Shown here: positions 53,021-60,694 of the stretch, piece after piece
Layout: the number at the start of each line of letters is the position of its first letter
How positions within the stretch are numbered: position 1 is the stretch's first letter
DNA from: Pseudolabrys sp. FHR47
GTDB lineage: Bacteria > Pseudomonadota > Alphaproteobacteria > Rhizobiales > Xanthobacteraceae
Assembly: GCF_005153485.1 (NCBI RefSeq)
Contig: NZ_CP039740.1
Span: forward strand, 2,855,001 to 2,919,000
Reading direction: 5' to 3'
DNA: 64,000 bases
Made by a program: the position numbers and the translations under genes
The notes under the pieces: generated by a model
What the model was told of the DNA's origin: nothing
What the model saw: the letters and a program-made list of their open reading frames with translations, nothing else
Databases searched by the model: none

Positions 53021-53521
53021 TCAATGCTTCATGTTCGTGCTGCCGTGGCCGGAAGAGCCATTGCTCGCAGGGCCGACCTCCGCAAAGCTCTCGATCTTGT
53101 ATTCGATATCGACCTTGCCGGCCTTCTCGAACTGCAGCGTACTCTTGAAGGTTTCCCCCTGCTTGAGCTGCTGCTTCAAGCCCATGAACATCACGTGATA
53201 GCCGCCGGGTCTCAGCATCACGGTCTCGCCCGGCTTGATCACGAGACCGTCTTTCAGCATGCGCATTCTCATGACGCCGCCGTCCATGCTCATCTCATGA
53301 ATTTCGAAAGAGGACGAGATGCCGGTCGAGCCACCGACCAGACGATCCGGCGCGGAGCCGGTATTGGTGATGCTCATGTAGCCGCCGCCGACCTGCGCGC
53401 CCTTGGGCGTCGCGCGCGCCCAAGGTTGTGAGATCTTGAGTGAGCCGGCTGTGTAGTCGGCGGCAAGCGTCGGTGATACGAGCGTGACCGCAAGCGCGGC
53501 GGCGCAGATGAAACGAAACAT
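53021..53521 (-). CDS. Copper chaperone PCu(A)C
   Basis: The 166-residue protein has a signal peptide (MFRFICAAALAVTLVSPTLAA) and the PCuAC domain (LKISQPWARATPKGAQVGGGYMSITNTG), with copper-binding residues in HEMSMDGGVMRMR and GGYHVMFMGL. It is periplasmic and delivers Cu(I), mainly for cytochrome oxidase assembly. A His-rich tail (SGHGSTNMKH) may add metal sites. It follows a small cysteine-rich gene on the same strand, and both are likely co-expressed. The ATG at 53521 is chosen because the signal peptide begins there. Confidence 0.9.
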   Translation of the reverse strand: MFRFICAAALAVTLVSPTLAADYTAGSLKISQPWARATPKGAQVGGGYMSITNTGSAPDRLVGGSTGISSSFEIHEMSMDGGVMRMRMLKDGLVIKPGETVMLRPGGYHVMFMGLKQQLKQGETFKSTLQFEKAGKVDIEYKIESFAEVGPASNGSSGHGSTNMKH

Positions 53522-53603
53522 CGAATAGCTCCTGAAGTTGCAGGGCGCGCGCACAGCGCGTCGAGACCTGCGAATTGAAGTTGAATGGCAAGGCGATCCG
53601 GTA

Positions 53604-53975
53604 TCACGCGGCCGGGGGCGCGCGCGGATTATGCGGGCTTCGCGCCTGTGCCAGCGTGGCCGAGCCGAAGACAAGGGTCGGCGTCACCGTCCACAGCGGA
53701 TTGCGATCTACGGCATGCGTGAACGAAGGCGCCGCCAACGCCGAACTGGCGCAGCATTGCGTGCCGCAACCCGCTGCGCAGGCGCAGCCGGTGTTCGTCT
53801 TGAGCGGATCGGCTGGGACGGCAGCGCTCGCCGCTGCTTGCGAACAGAGCGGCCCGGACAACGGATCGGCCGCCGCTAATGTCAGCGGCAGCAGCACAAG
53901 CTGCAGCGCCACGACATAGGCTGCCGCCACGGCCAGCAAACGCCGAAGATGTGAGGTCCCGCGCATTGCGCGCAT
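53604..53975 (-). CDS. Small Cys-rich exported protein, possibly DUF2946-like
   Basis: The 123-residue product has a hydrophobic export segment (LAVAAAYVVALQLVLLPLTLA), then a short cysteine cluster CACAAGCGTQCC and a hydrophilic tail. The layout resembles small DUF2946-type proteins that accompany PCuAC genes and are linked to copper, but the match is not certain. ATGs at 53975 and 53966 are possible. It lies 82 bases before the copper chaperone gene. Confidence 0.6.
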   Translation of the reverse strand: MRAMRGTSHLRRLLAVAAAYVVALQLVLLPLTLAAADPLSGPLCSQAAASAAVPADPLKTNTGCACAAGCGTQCCASSALAAPSFTHAVDRNPLWTVTPTLVFGSATLAQARSPHNPRAPPAA

Positions 53976-54054
53976 ATTATGATTCCGGCTGCGAAGCGTC
54001 CATCGCCGCGTCCCATCGAAACCCGTCAGCAGGCATGATAGGCTGAGCATTGTC

Positions 54055-54387
54055 ATGCCGAACGACGATACCCCTGCCCCGGAACAGGGTGCGCAAATAC
54101 TCAATTTCAGCCGGCGGCCCGGTACGCCCGTGCCGCCACGGCCAACCGGTGACCGGACGACCGACGTCGTCGAGGACCTGACCAAGTATACGCGCGACGA
54201 AACCTCGGACGATTACCGCCATCGCATGGCGGTCAACGCCGTCGCCTTTGCTTTTGTCGTGGTCCTGGGCCTGGTCGGTTACTGGCTGGCCGACACCATG
54301 GCCACCATGCGCAAGAACCAGGATTGCGTGCTGACCGGCCGGCGCGACTGCACCCCAGTCGAGGTTCCAACCCGGGAACGCTTTTAA
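54055..54387 (+). CDS. Hypothetical single-pass membrane protein
   Basis: The 110-residue protein has a polar N-terminus (residues 1–56), one hydrophobic helix (AVNAVAFAFVVVLGLVGYWLADTMA) and a short tail with two cysteines (DCVLTGRRDCTPVEV). It may be conserved in this order but has no domain I recognise. It is divergent from the copper genes and precedes the acpXL promoter on the same strand. Confidence 0.6.
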   Translation: MPNDDTPAPEQGAQILNFSRRPGTPVPPRPTGDRTTDVVEDLTKYTRDETSDDYRHRMAVNAVAFAFVVVLGLVGYWLADTMATMRKNQDCVLTGRRDCTPVEVPTRERF

Positions 54388-54455
54388 TCCTCGGAAATCC
54401 TCTCGTTATCCCCGCCAAGGCCTTGGTAATTCGAGGTTATGGGCAGCCCCCGGCA

Positions 54456-54484
54456 TTGAACTTGGGGTGCGGCTTCGCTATACG
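54456..54484 (+). promoter_or_regulatory. Predicted sigma-70 promoter of the acpXL operon
   Basis: TTGAAC (54456–54461) and TATACG (54479–54484) are separated by 17 bases and lie 89 bases before the acpXL start. A 12-base palindrome CCAAGGCCTTGG is just upstream at 54415–54426. Confidence 0.5.
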
Positions 54485-54572
54485 GGCTCGCGACCCTAAC
54501 AGGCCGGTTCTGACAGTTTTTGCGCCCCGCACCGGGCTGCCGCAATAATGTCAATAAAATCAGAGAGTTAAG

Positions 54573-54854
54573 ATGTCATCCACTTTCGAGACGATTGCTA
54601 ATATTATCGCCGAGACCTGCGATATTCCGCGCGATTCCATCACGCCCGAAAGTCATGCCATTAACGATCTGGGCATCGACAGCCTGGATTTCCTCGATAT
54701 CGCCTTCGCCATCGACAAGGCGTTTGGCATCAAGCTGCCGCTCGAGCAGTGGACCCAGGAGGTCTCCGACGGCAAGGCGACCACCGATCAGTATTTCGTC
54801 CTCAAGAACCTGGCCGCTCGCATCGACGAGCTCGTGGCCGCCAAAGGGGCCTGA
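54573..54854 (+). CDS. acpXL: Acyl carrier protein AcpXL for lipid A very-long-chain fatty acid
   Basis: The 93-residue carrier has the pantetheine attachment Ser37 in [11 protein letters not shown]. Its extended helix four ([34 protein letters not shown]) is the feature that separates AcpXL from the housekeeping ACP. It carries the growing C26–C28 hydroxy acyl chain that LpxXL attaches to lipid A. The gene heads a six-gene operon in the order known from Rhizobium and Sinorhizobium; fabZ begins 11 bases after its stop. Confidence 0.95.
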   Translation: MSSTFETIANIIAETCDIPRDSITPESHAINDLGIDSLDFLDIAFAIDKAFGIKLPLEQWTQEVSDGKATTDQYFVLKNLAARIDELVAAKGA

Positions 54855-54865
54855 CGCCTAACGCT

Positions 54866-55339
54866 ATGCGCCTCGAGTATTTTCAGCTGATCGACCGCAT
54901 CGTCGACCTTGATCTCGCCGAGCGGCGCATCAGCTGCGAGGCCACGGTGCCGTCCGCCAGCACTGTTTTCGAGGGCCATTTCCCCGGTTTTCCGCTGATG
55001 CCGGGCGTCCTGCTCATCGAAGCCATGGCGCAGACCTCCGGCTGGCTGATCTCGGCGATGAACCGCTTCGAACGCATGCCCTTTTTGGCTTCCGTCAAGG
55101 AAGCCAAGATGCGCACCTTCGTCCTGCCCGGCTACGTGCTCAACATCGAATCCAAGCTCGTGCACGAGGGCTCCGGCTATGCCGTGCTCGACGCCAAGGT
55201 GAAGAACAACGGCAAGCAGGTTTGCGACGCCACCATCACCCTGCGCGTGATGGAGTTCCCCAACAAGGAGCTCGCCTGCGAAATGCTCAAACTGGCCGCC
55301 CGCGTCGGCCTCACGCCGGAGGCGGCACTCAATGCATGA
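54866..55339 (+). CDS. fabZXL: FabZ-like 3-hydroxyacyl-ACP dehydratase of the lipid A VLCFA pathway
   Basis: The 157-residue hot-dog-fold protein has the dehydratase motif FEGHFPGFPLMPGVLLIEAMAQ with catalytic His and Glu, as in FabZ. It removes water from the 3-hydroxyacyl chain on AcpXL during elongation. The ATG at 54866 is chosen by the start of the fold; the open frame upstream lies in acpXL. Its end overlaps the fabF2 start by eight bases. Confidence 0.92.
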   Translation: MRLEYFQLIDRIVDLDLAERRISCEATVPSASTVFEGHFPGFPLMPGVLLIEAMAQTSGWLISAMNRFERMPFLASVKEAKMRTFVLPGYVLNIESKLVHEGSGYAVLDAKVKNNGKQVCDATITLRVMEFPNKELACEMLKLAARVGLTPEAALNA

Positions 55340-56537
55340 GGCGAAGCGCGAAGCCTGGATCACGGGTGTCGGCATCGTCTCCACGCTCGGCGAAGGCGTT
55401 GACGCGCACTGGCAGAAGTTGTCGGCGGGTCAACCATCCGCCGACGCGACCACCTTCGCGCCGTTCGTCGTACATCCGCTGGCGCCAGTGAACTTCGACG
55501 CGCAGATCCCGAAGAAGGGCGATCAGCGCCAGATGGAAAACTGGCAGCGCATCGGCACTTACGCCGCCGGCCTCGCGCTCGACTCCGCCGGTGTCAAAGG
55601 CAACACCGAAATCCTCTCGCAGATGGACATGATCGTCGCGGCCGGCGGCGGTGAGCGCGATCTCAAGGTCGATGCAACGATCCTGAACGGCTACACGCAA
55701 GCGGCCAATCCTGCGGCGTTTCTCAATGAGCGCCTGATGGGCGATCTCCGCCCCACCCTCTTCCTGGCGCAGCTATCCAATCTTCTCGCCGGCAATATTT
55801 CGATTGTGCATGGCGTCACCGGCTCGTCGCGGACGTTCATGGGCGAGGAAGCCGCCGGCGTCGATGCGGTACGCATCGCTCTCTCGCGCATTGCCGCGGG
55901 CCAGAGTGACATCGCCCTCGTCGGTGGCGCCCACAACGGCGAACGCCCCGACATGCTCATGCTCTATGAATTCGCCGGAGAATGCCTGAAGGATAAGCTC
56001 GTTCCTGTTTGGGAGCGCGGCGACATTAACGGGTCTTTGGGCGGCTTCGCGCTCGGCTCGCTGGGCGCTTTCCTGGTAATTGAATCGCGTGAGCACGCCG
56101 AAAAGCGCGGCGCCAAGCCGCTGGCGCGTCTGTCCTCGGTGGTCGCCGACCGCGCCTCGCGCCAGCCTGGCACCATCACCCAGACACTGGGTAAGCTTTG
56201 GGACAAGATCAAGGACAAGGTCAAAGGCGGCCATGCTGCCGTCCTGTCGGGCGCGACCGGCGCCGCCCAGGCGACCGCCGAAGAACGCGCCTTCCTCGAG
56301 CAGCATGGTGAGCTTGCCGTGCGCGCTACCGGCACCTATCTCGGTCATGGGATGGAGCCGCAATTCGCGATGAATGTGGCCCTGGCGACTGTGGCGCTCG
56401 CTCATGGTAGCCTTTACCCGCCGAGCGATCCGACCGGACTGGAGAAGCCGATGAGCGGCCCTCTGGATCAGGTCGTGGTGACCGGCGTCGGCCATTGGCG
56501 CGGCGAAGGCATGGCGCTGGTCGAACGCGTCGGCTGA
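55332..56537 (+). CDS. fabF2XL: FabF2XL ketosynthase-like protein without catalytic Cys
   Basis: The 401-residue protein is a beta-ketoacyl-ACP synthase fold (EAWITGVGIVSTLGEGVDAHWQKLSAGQP, LGGFALGSLGAFLVIESREHAEKRGA). The strand that should carry the nucleophile reads GVTGSSRTFMGEEAAG (160–175), so serine replaces cysteine. This agrees with FabF2XL of other Hyphomicrobiales, which likely forms a heterodimer with FabF1XL in the manner of a chain-length factor. The gene overlaps fabZXL by eight bases and is followed by fabF1XL after 11. Confidence 0.9.
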   Translation: MHEAKREAWITGVGIVSTLGEGVDAHWQKLSAGQPSADATTFAPFVVHPLAPVNFDAQIPKKGDQRQMENWQRIGTYAAGLALDSAGVKGNTEILSQMDMIVAAGGGERDLKVDATILNGYTQAANPAAFLNERLMGDLRPTLFLAQLSNLLAGNISIVHGVTGSSRTFMGEEAAGVDAVRIALSRIAAGQSDIALVGGAHNGERPDMLMLYEFAGECLKDKLVPVWERGDINGSLGGFALGSLGAFLVIESREHAEKRGAKPLARLSSVVADRASRQPGTITQTLGKLWDKIKDKVKGGHAAVLSGATGAAQATAEERAFLEQHGELAVRATGTYLGHGMEPQFAMNVALATVALAHGSLYPPSDPTGLEKPMSGPLDQVVVTGVGHWRGEGMALVERVG

Positions 56538-56548
56538 GGGAGAGCAAA

Positions 56549-57820
56549 ATGGCTTCCGGGAAAGACAAGTTCGGCAGGCCCATCGTCGTTGTAACCGGCC
56601 TGGGCGTCGTCACCTCACTGGGCGCGGGCAAAGTCGACAACTGGGCCAAGCTCACCGCGGGCCAATCCGGCATTCGCGAGATCACCCGTTTCGCCACCGA
56701 CGGCATGAAGACCCGCATCGCCGGCACCATCGATTTTCTTGGCGAGATGACATCCGCCGCTCTGGCCGAACGCTTCGCCGATCTCGCCGCCGAGGAAGCC
56801 GTCGCGCAGTCCGGCGTCGGCTCTGCCGGATCGTTCCCGGGCCCGCTGTTCGTCGCCGTGCCGCCGATCGAAATCGAATGGCCGCAACGCATGGAATTGA
56901 GCGCCAAGTCGGGCGCCAATGCCGCGCTGACTTATGACGACCTGCTGCGCGTGGCCCCGCAGTTTCCCGCCTATCACGAACGCTTCCTATTCGGCTCGGT
57001 TGCCAACCACATCGCCGACAAGTTCGGCACGCAAGGCTCGCCGATCTCGCTATCGACCGCCTGCGCGTCCGGCGCCAGCGCCATCCAGCTCGGCGTCGAA
57101 GCGATCCGCCGCGGCGACACCGACGCCGCGCTCTGCATCGGCACCGATGGCTCGATCAATCCCGAAGCGGTCATCCGCTTCTCGCTGCTGTCCGCGCTGT
57201 CGACCACCAACGACAATCCGCAGGGCGCCTCGCGCCCCTTCGCCAAGAACCGCGACGGCTTCATCATGGCCGAAGGCGCCGGCGCGCTAGTCTTGGAAAG
57301 CTACGACTCGGCGAAGGCCCGCGGCGCCAAAATCATCGGCGTGATGGAAGGCTGCGGCGAGATGGCCGACTCCTTCCACCGCACCCGCTCGAGCCCGGAC
57401 GGCAAGCCGATCATCGGCTGCATCAAGAACGCGCTGAAGGATGCCGGCCTCGACGCCGATGCCATCGACTACATCAATGCACACGGCACCTCGACGCCTG
57501 AAAACGACAAGATGGAATATACCGGCCTCACCGCCGCCCTTGGCGAGCGCGTGAAGACGGTACCGATCTCGTCGAACAAGTCGATGATCGGCCATACTCT
57601 GTCGGCGGCTGGCGCGGTCGAGGCCGTGTTCTCGCTGCTGACGCTGCAGAACCAGCGTATTCCGCCCACCATCAATTACGACGTGCCCGACCCGGCGATC
57701 CAGCTCGACGTCGTGCCCAACAAAGCCCGCGATGCCCGCGTCACGCACGCCATGTCGAACTCGTTCGGCTTCGGCGGTCAGAACGTGTCGCTGATCATGG
57801 GCCTGGAACCGGCGGCGTAA
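56549..57820 (+). CDS. fabF1XL: FabF1XL beta-ketoacyl-ACP synthase
   Basis: The 423-residue ketosynthase has the catalytic triad: Cys172 in LSTACASGAS, one His in AHGTSTPENDKME and one in SNKSMIGHTLSAAGAVEAV. It elongates the acyl chain on AcpXL. With the inactive FabF2XL partner it would set the C26–C28 length. The ATG at 56549 has a GGGAGAG site about five bases upstream. The adh gene follows after 27 bases. Confidence 0.93.
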   Translation: MASGKDKFGRPIVVVTGLGVVTSLGAGKVDNWAKLTAGQSGIREITRFATDGMKTRIAGTIDFLGEMTSAALAERFADLAAEEAVAQSGVGSAGSFPGPLFVAVPPIEIEWPQRMELSAKSGANAALTYDDLLRVAPQFPAYHERFLFGSVANHIADKFGTQGSPISLSTACASGASAIQLGVEAIRRGDTDAALCIGTDGSINPEAVIRFSLLSALSTTNDNPQGASRPFAKNRDGFIMAEGAGALVLESYDSAKARGAKIIGVMEGCGEMADSFHRTRSSPDGKPIIGCIKNALKDAGLDADAIDYINAHGTSTPENDKMEYTGLTAALGERVKTVPISSNKSMIGHTLSAAGAVEAVFSLLTLQNQRIPPTINYDVPDPAIQLDVVPNKARDARVTHAMSNSFGFGGQNVSLIMGLEPAA

Positions 57821-57847
57821 GTCGCCGCACGGCCGAGTTCATAAAAC

Positions 57848-58870
57848 ATGCGCGCATTGCAACTGATCGGCGACCGCCAGCTCGAACTGGTCGACCTGCC
57901 CGACCCCGCCGCGCCCGCCGAGGGCGAAGTCCAGGTCCGTATCAAGGCCGTTGGCCTCAATCACCTCGACGTCTGGGGCTTTCGCGGCATGGCTTTCGCC
58001 AAGCGCAAGCTGCCGCTGATCGTCGGCGCTGAGGCCTCCGGCGAGATCGCCGCGGTCGGCCCCGGCGTGACCAACTTCAAGCCGGGGCAGAAAGTCACGA
58101 TGTACGGCGCGATGACCTGCGGGCATTGCGCCAACTGCCGCGATGGCCGCGACAACCTGTGTGAAAATGTCGGCGGCGTGTTCGGCTTCCACATCGACGG
58201 CTTCGCCCGCGACCTCATGAATATACCGGCGCGCCTCGTGGTCCCCGTCCCAGATAATGTCAGCCTGCGCGATGCCGCCTGCGCGCCGATCGCCTTCGGC
58301 ACCACGCAGCACATGCTGTTCGACAACGCGAAGCTCAAGAACGGCGAGACTGTCCTCGTCCACGCCGCCGGGTCCGGCATCGGTTCGGTCGCGATCAAAA
58401 TGGCCAAGGCGCTCGGCTGCACCGTCATCACCACCGTCGGCGACGACGCCAAAGCCGAAAAAGCCAAGGCGCTGGGCGCCGATCATGTCATCAACTACAA
58501 GACCGACCGCTTCGAAGGCGTGACGCGCAAGCTCACGCAGAAGAAGGGCGTCGATGTCGTGTTCGAACATGTCGGCGGCGAAGGCTTCAACGCCTCGCTG
58601 TTCTGCCTGAAGCGCGGCGGCCGCCTCGTCACCTGCGGCTCGACCGCCGGTCCGACCGTGACCATCAACCTGATGCAGCTGTTCCAGCAGCAGTACAAGA
58701 TCTTCGGTTCGTTCGGCTGCACCATCCGCAACATCCACGAGAGCCTCGCCAAGATGGCGGACGGCATGTCGACGATCATCGACAGCGAATTCGCGCTCAC
58801 CGACTTCGAGAAGGGCCTGGCGCGGCTCGAAGGTCGCCAGGTCTTCGGCAAAGTTATCGTCAATTTCTGA
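57848..58870 (+). CDS. Zinc-binding dehydrogenase of the acpXL operon
   Basis: The 340-residue medium-chain dehydrogenase has the structural zinc knuckle CGHCANCRDGRDNLC at 91–105 and the Rossmann motif AGSGIGSVAIKMAKALG. The first catalytic zinc ligand, a cysteine in alcohol dehydrogenases, is replaced by Asn in GLNHLDVWG, so it may be closer to enoyl or quinone reductases. In the conserved cluster of Rhizobium this gene is the fifth, between fabF1XL and lpxXL, and probably reduces the acyl chain. It overlaps the lpxXL start by one base. Confidence 0.88.
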   Translation: MRALQLIGDRQLELVDLPDPAAPAEGEVQVRIKAVGLNHLDVWGFRGMAFAKRKLPLIVGAEASGEIAAVGPGVTNFKPGQKVTMYGAMTCGHCANCRDGRDNLCENVGGVFGFHIDGFARDLMNIPARLVVPVPDNVSLRDAACAPIAFGTTQHMLFDNAKLKNGETVLVHAAGSGIGSVAIKMAKALGCTVITTVGDDAKAEKAKALGADHVINYKTDRFEGVTRKLTQKKGVDVVFEHVGGEGFNASLFCLKRGGRLVTCGSTAGPTVTINLMQLFQQQYKIFGSFGCTIRNIHESLAKMADGMSTIIDSEFALTDFEKGLARLEGRQVFGKVIVNF

Positions 58871-59793
58871 TGGCATCGTCCCGTAATAGTGCCTGGCGCC
58901 GCAGCCTGAAGGCTACGGGCAACGCCATCGCCGGCGCGCTGGCGATCGGCGTCATTCATCTGATGCGCCTGGCACGCCCCGACGCAGCAGCAAATGCAGC
59001 CGGCCGCTTCATGCGGTTGATCGGCCCCCTGCTCCCCGAACACAAGATCGGCCGCGCCAACCTCACCGCTGCGTTTCCAGAGAAGTCGCCGCAGGAAATC
59101 GACCGCATCCTGCTCGGCGTCTGGGACAATCTCGGCCGCGTCGGCGCCGAGTTCACGCAGCTCGACCGCCTCATCGACTACGACCGCGCGCACCCCGAAC
59201 GCGGACGGCTCGAGATTCCGCAGCCGCTGTTCGACAAGTTCCTCGAACTGGCCAATGACGGCAAACCGGCGCTCGTGTTCACGGCCCATCTGGCCAACTG
59301 GGAACTGCCGGCGGTGTTCGCCGCCGCGCAGGGCGTCGACAGCGCCGTGCTGTATCGCCGGCCGAACATCGCCGCGATCGACCGCTGGGTGCGCAAGACC
59401 CGCGCCGCCAGCATGGGTGAACTTATCGCGACCGGTCTCGATGCGCCGGTGCGAATTGCCGACGCGCTCAAACGCGGCGCCCATATCGGCATGCTGGTCG
59501 ATCAGTATTACGTGCGCGGCGTCGAGGTGACGTTCTTCGGCCGCAAGACCAACGCCAATCCGCTGATCGCGCGGCTGGCGCAGCATTTCGATTGTCCCAT
59601 CGTCGGCGTGCGTGTCATTCGCCTGCCGGGCAATCGTTTTACTGCGGAGCTGACCGACGAGATCAAGCCGATGCGCGACGCACAAGGCAACGTGGATATC
59701 GCCGCGACCATGCAGATGATCACCAGCATCATCGAATCCTGGGTGCGAGAGCATCCGGAGCAATGGCTATGGCTGCACCGTCGCTGGCGCTGA
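58870..59793 (+). CDS. lpxXL: Lipid A very-long-chain acyltransferase LpxXL
   Basis: The 307-residue protein is a LpxL/HtrB-type lysophospholipid acyltransferase with the catalytic HX4E pair His140 and Glu145 in TAHLANWELP and the later LVDQYYVRGVEVTFFGRKT segment. A hydrophobic N-terminal helix anchors it to the inner membrane. It transfers the 27-OH-C28 (or related) chain from AcpXL to lipid A. It is the last gene of the acpXL operon. Confidence 0.93.
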   Translation: MASSRNSAWRRSLKATGNAIAGALAIGVIHLMRLARPDAAANAAGRFMRLIGPLLPEHKIGRANLTAAFPEKSPQEIDRILLGVWDNLGRVGAEFTQLDRLIDYDRAHPERGRLEIPQPLFDKFLELANDGKPALVFTAHLANWELPAVFAAAQGVDSAVLYRRPNIAAIDRWVRKTRAASMGELIATGLDAPVRIADALKRGAHIGMLVDQYYVRGVEVTFFGRKTNANPLIARLAQHFDCPIVGVRVIRLPGNRFTAELTDEIKPMRDAQGNVDIAATMQMITSIIESWVREHPEQWLWLHRRWR

Positions 59794-59803
59794 CGCACGT
59801 TTC

Positions 59804-60274
59804 ATGGCCACCGAAATCGAACGAAAATTTCTGGTCGCTGGCGACGGATGGAGGTCATCCGTCACCGATCATCTCGATATCCGGCAAGCCTATCTGTCGG
59901 TGACCGACACCAACACGGTGCGCGTGCGTCTCTCGGGCCGCGCGGCGTTCCTGACCATCAAGAGCGCCGGTGCCGGCCTGACGCGGCAGGAATTCGAAAT
60001 CGCCATCCCGTTCGTCGATGCCGAGGCCATGCTCGCCTTGAGAACCGGCCGCATCATCGAGAAGCGGCGCCACATTGCCCCGGCTGGCCTCTTGCGCTGG
60101 GAGATCGACGTGTTCGCCGGCGATCTGGACGGGCTCGTCATCGCTGAAATCGAACTGCCGGCCGAGACGGCGGAATTCGAGCGACCGCACTGGCTCGGCG
60201 CCGAGGTGACCGGGGATCCGCGCTACGGCAATTCATCGCTTGCGACGAACGGCCTGCCCAGCACCGGGCGTTGA
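59804..60274 (+). CDS. CYTH domain protein (inorganic triphosphatase-like)
   Basis: The 156-residue protein begins ATEIERKFLV with the CYTH signature ExExK and has the rest of the tunnel fold (VRVRLSGRAAFLTIKSAGAGLTRQEFEIAIP). It binds triphosphate groups with metal; inorganic triphosphatase activity is known for relatives. It begins 11 bases after the lpxXL stop and may be part of the same message, although the two functions are not obviously linked. It is convergent with the rhodanese gene. Confidence 0.88.
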   Translation: MATEIERKFLVAGDGWRSSVTDHLDIRQAYLSVTDTNTVRVRLSGRAAFLTIKSAGAGLTRQEFEIAIPFVDAEAMLALRTGRIIEKRRHIAPAGLLRWEIDVFAGDLDGLVIAEIELPAETAEFERPHWLGAEVTGDPRYGNSSLATNGLPSTGR

Positions 60275-60281
60275 CTCCGGG

Positions 60282-60620
60282 TCAGGTTCGGGTCGGCAAC
60301 CCGGCTGCCTTCCATCCGAGGATGCCCCCGGCGAGATGATGGTTGTAGGGATAACCGGCGTCCTGCGCCGCCACCGACGCCGTGATCGACCGCCGGCCGG
60401 AGCGGCAGGCAAAGACCACCTGCCTGCCCTGCGGATCGGGAATTTCGGACGGATCAAACGACGACAGCGGTAGCACCACCGCGTCCGGGTAGCTTTCTGC
60501 CGCCGTCTCATTGGGCTCGCGCACGTCGATAAGAAGCATGCGGCCGGCGCGCACGCCCTCGGCCACCTCCTGCGGCGTGAGATTGATCACCTCGCCGGCG
60601 CGCGGCATTTCGTCGGCCAT
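60282..60620 (-). CDS. Rhodanese-like domain protein
   Basis: The 112-residue protein is a single rhodanese domain with the active loop Cys72 in VFACRSGRRSITAS and the start LIDVREPNE. It may transfer sulfur from thiosulfate or a persulfide; the actual donor and acceptor are unknown. The domain is complete and has no export signal. It lies 74 bases after kup on the same strand and may follow it in one transcript. Confidence 0.9.
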   Translation of the reverse strand: MADEMPRAGEVINLTPQEVAEGVRAGRMLLIDVREPNETAAESYPDAVVLPLSSFDPSEIPDPQGRQVVFACRSGRRSITASVAAQDAGYPYNHHLAGGILGWKAAGLPTRT

Positions 60621-60694
60621 GACGGCAACTCCTTCAGTCCGAATGGCCCTGTTTAGCCGGGTTTTCAGCCTGCCGCACGCGGCTTTTTAAGGCG

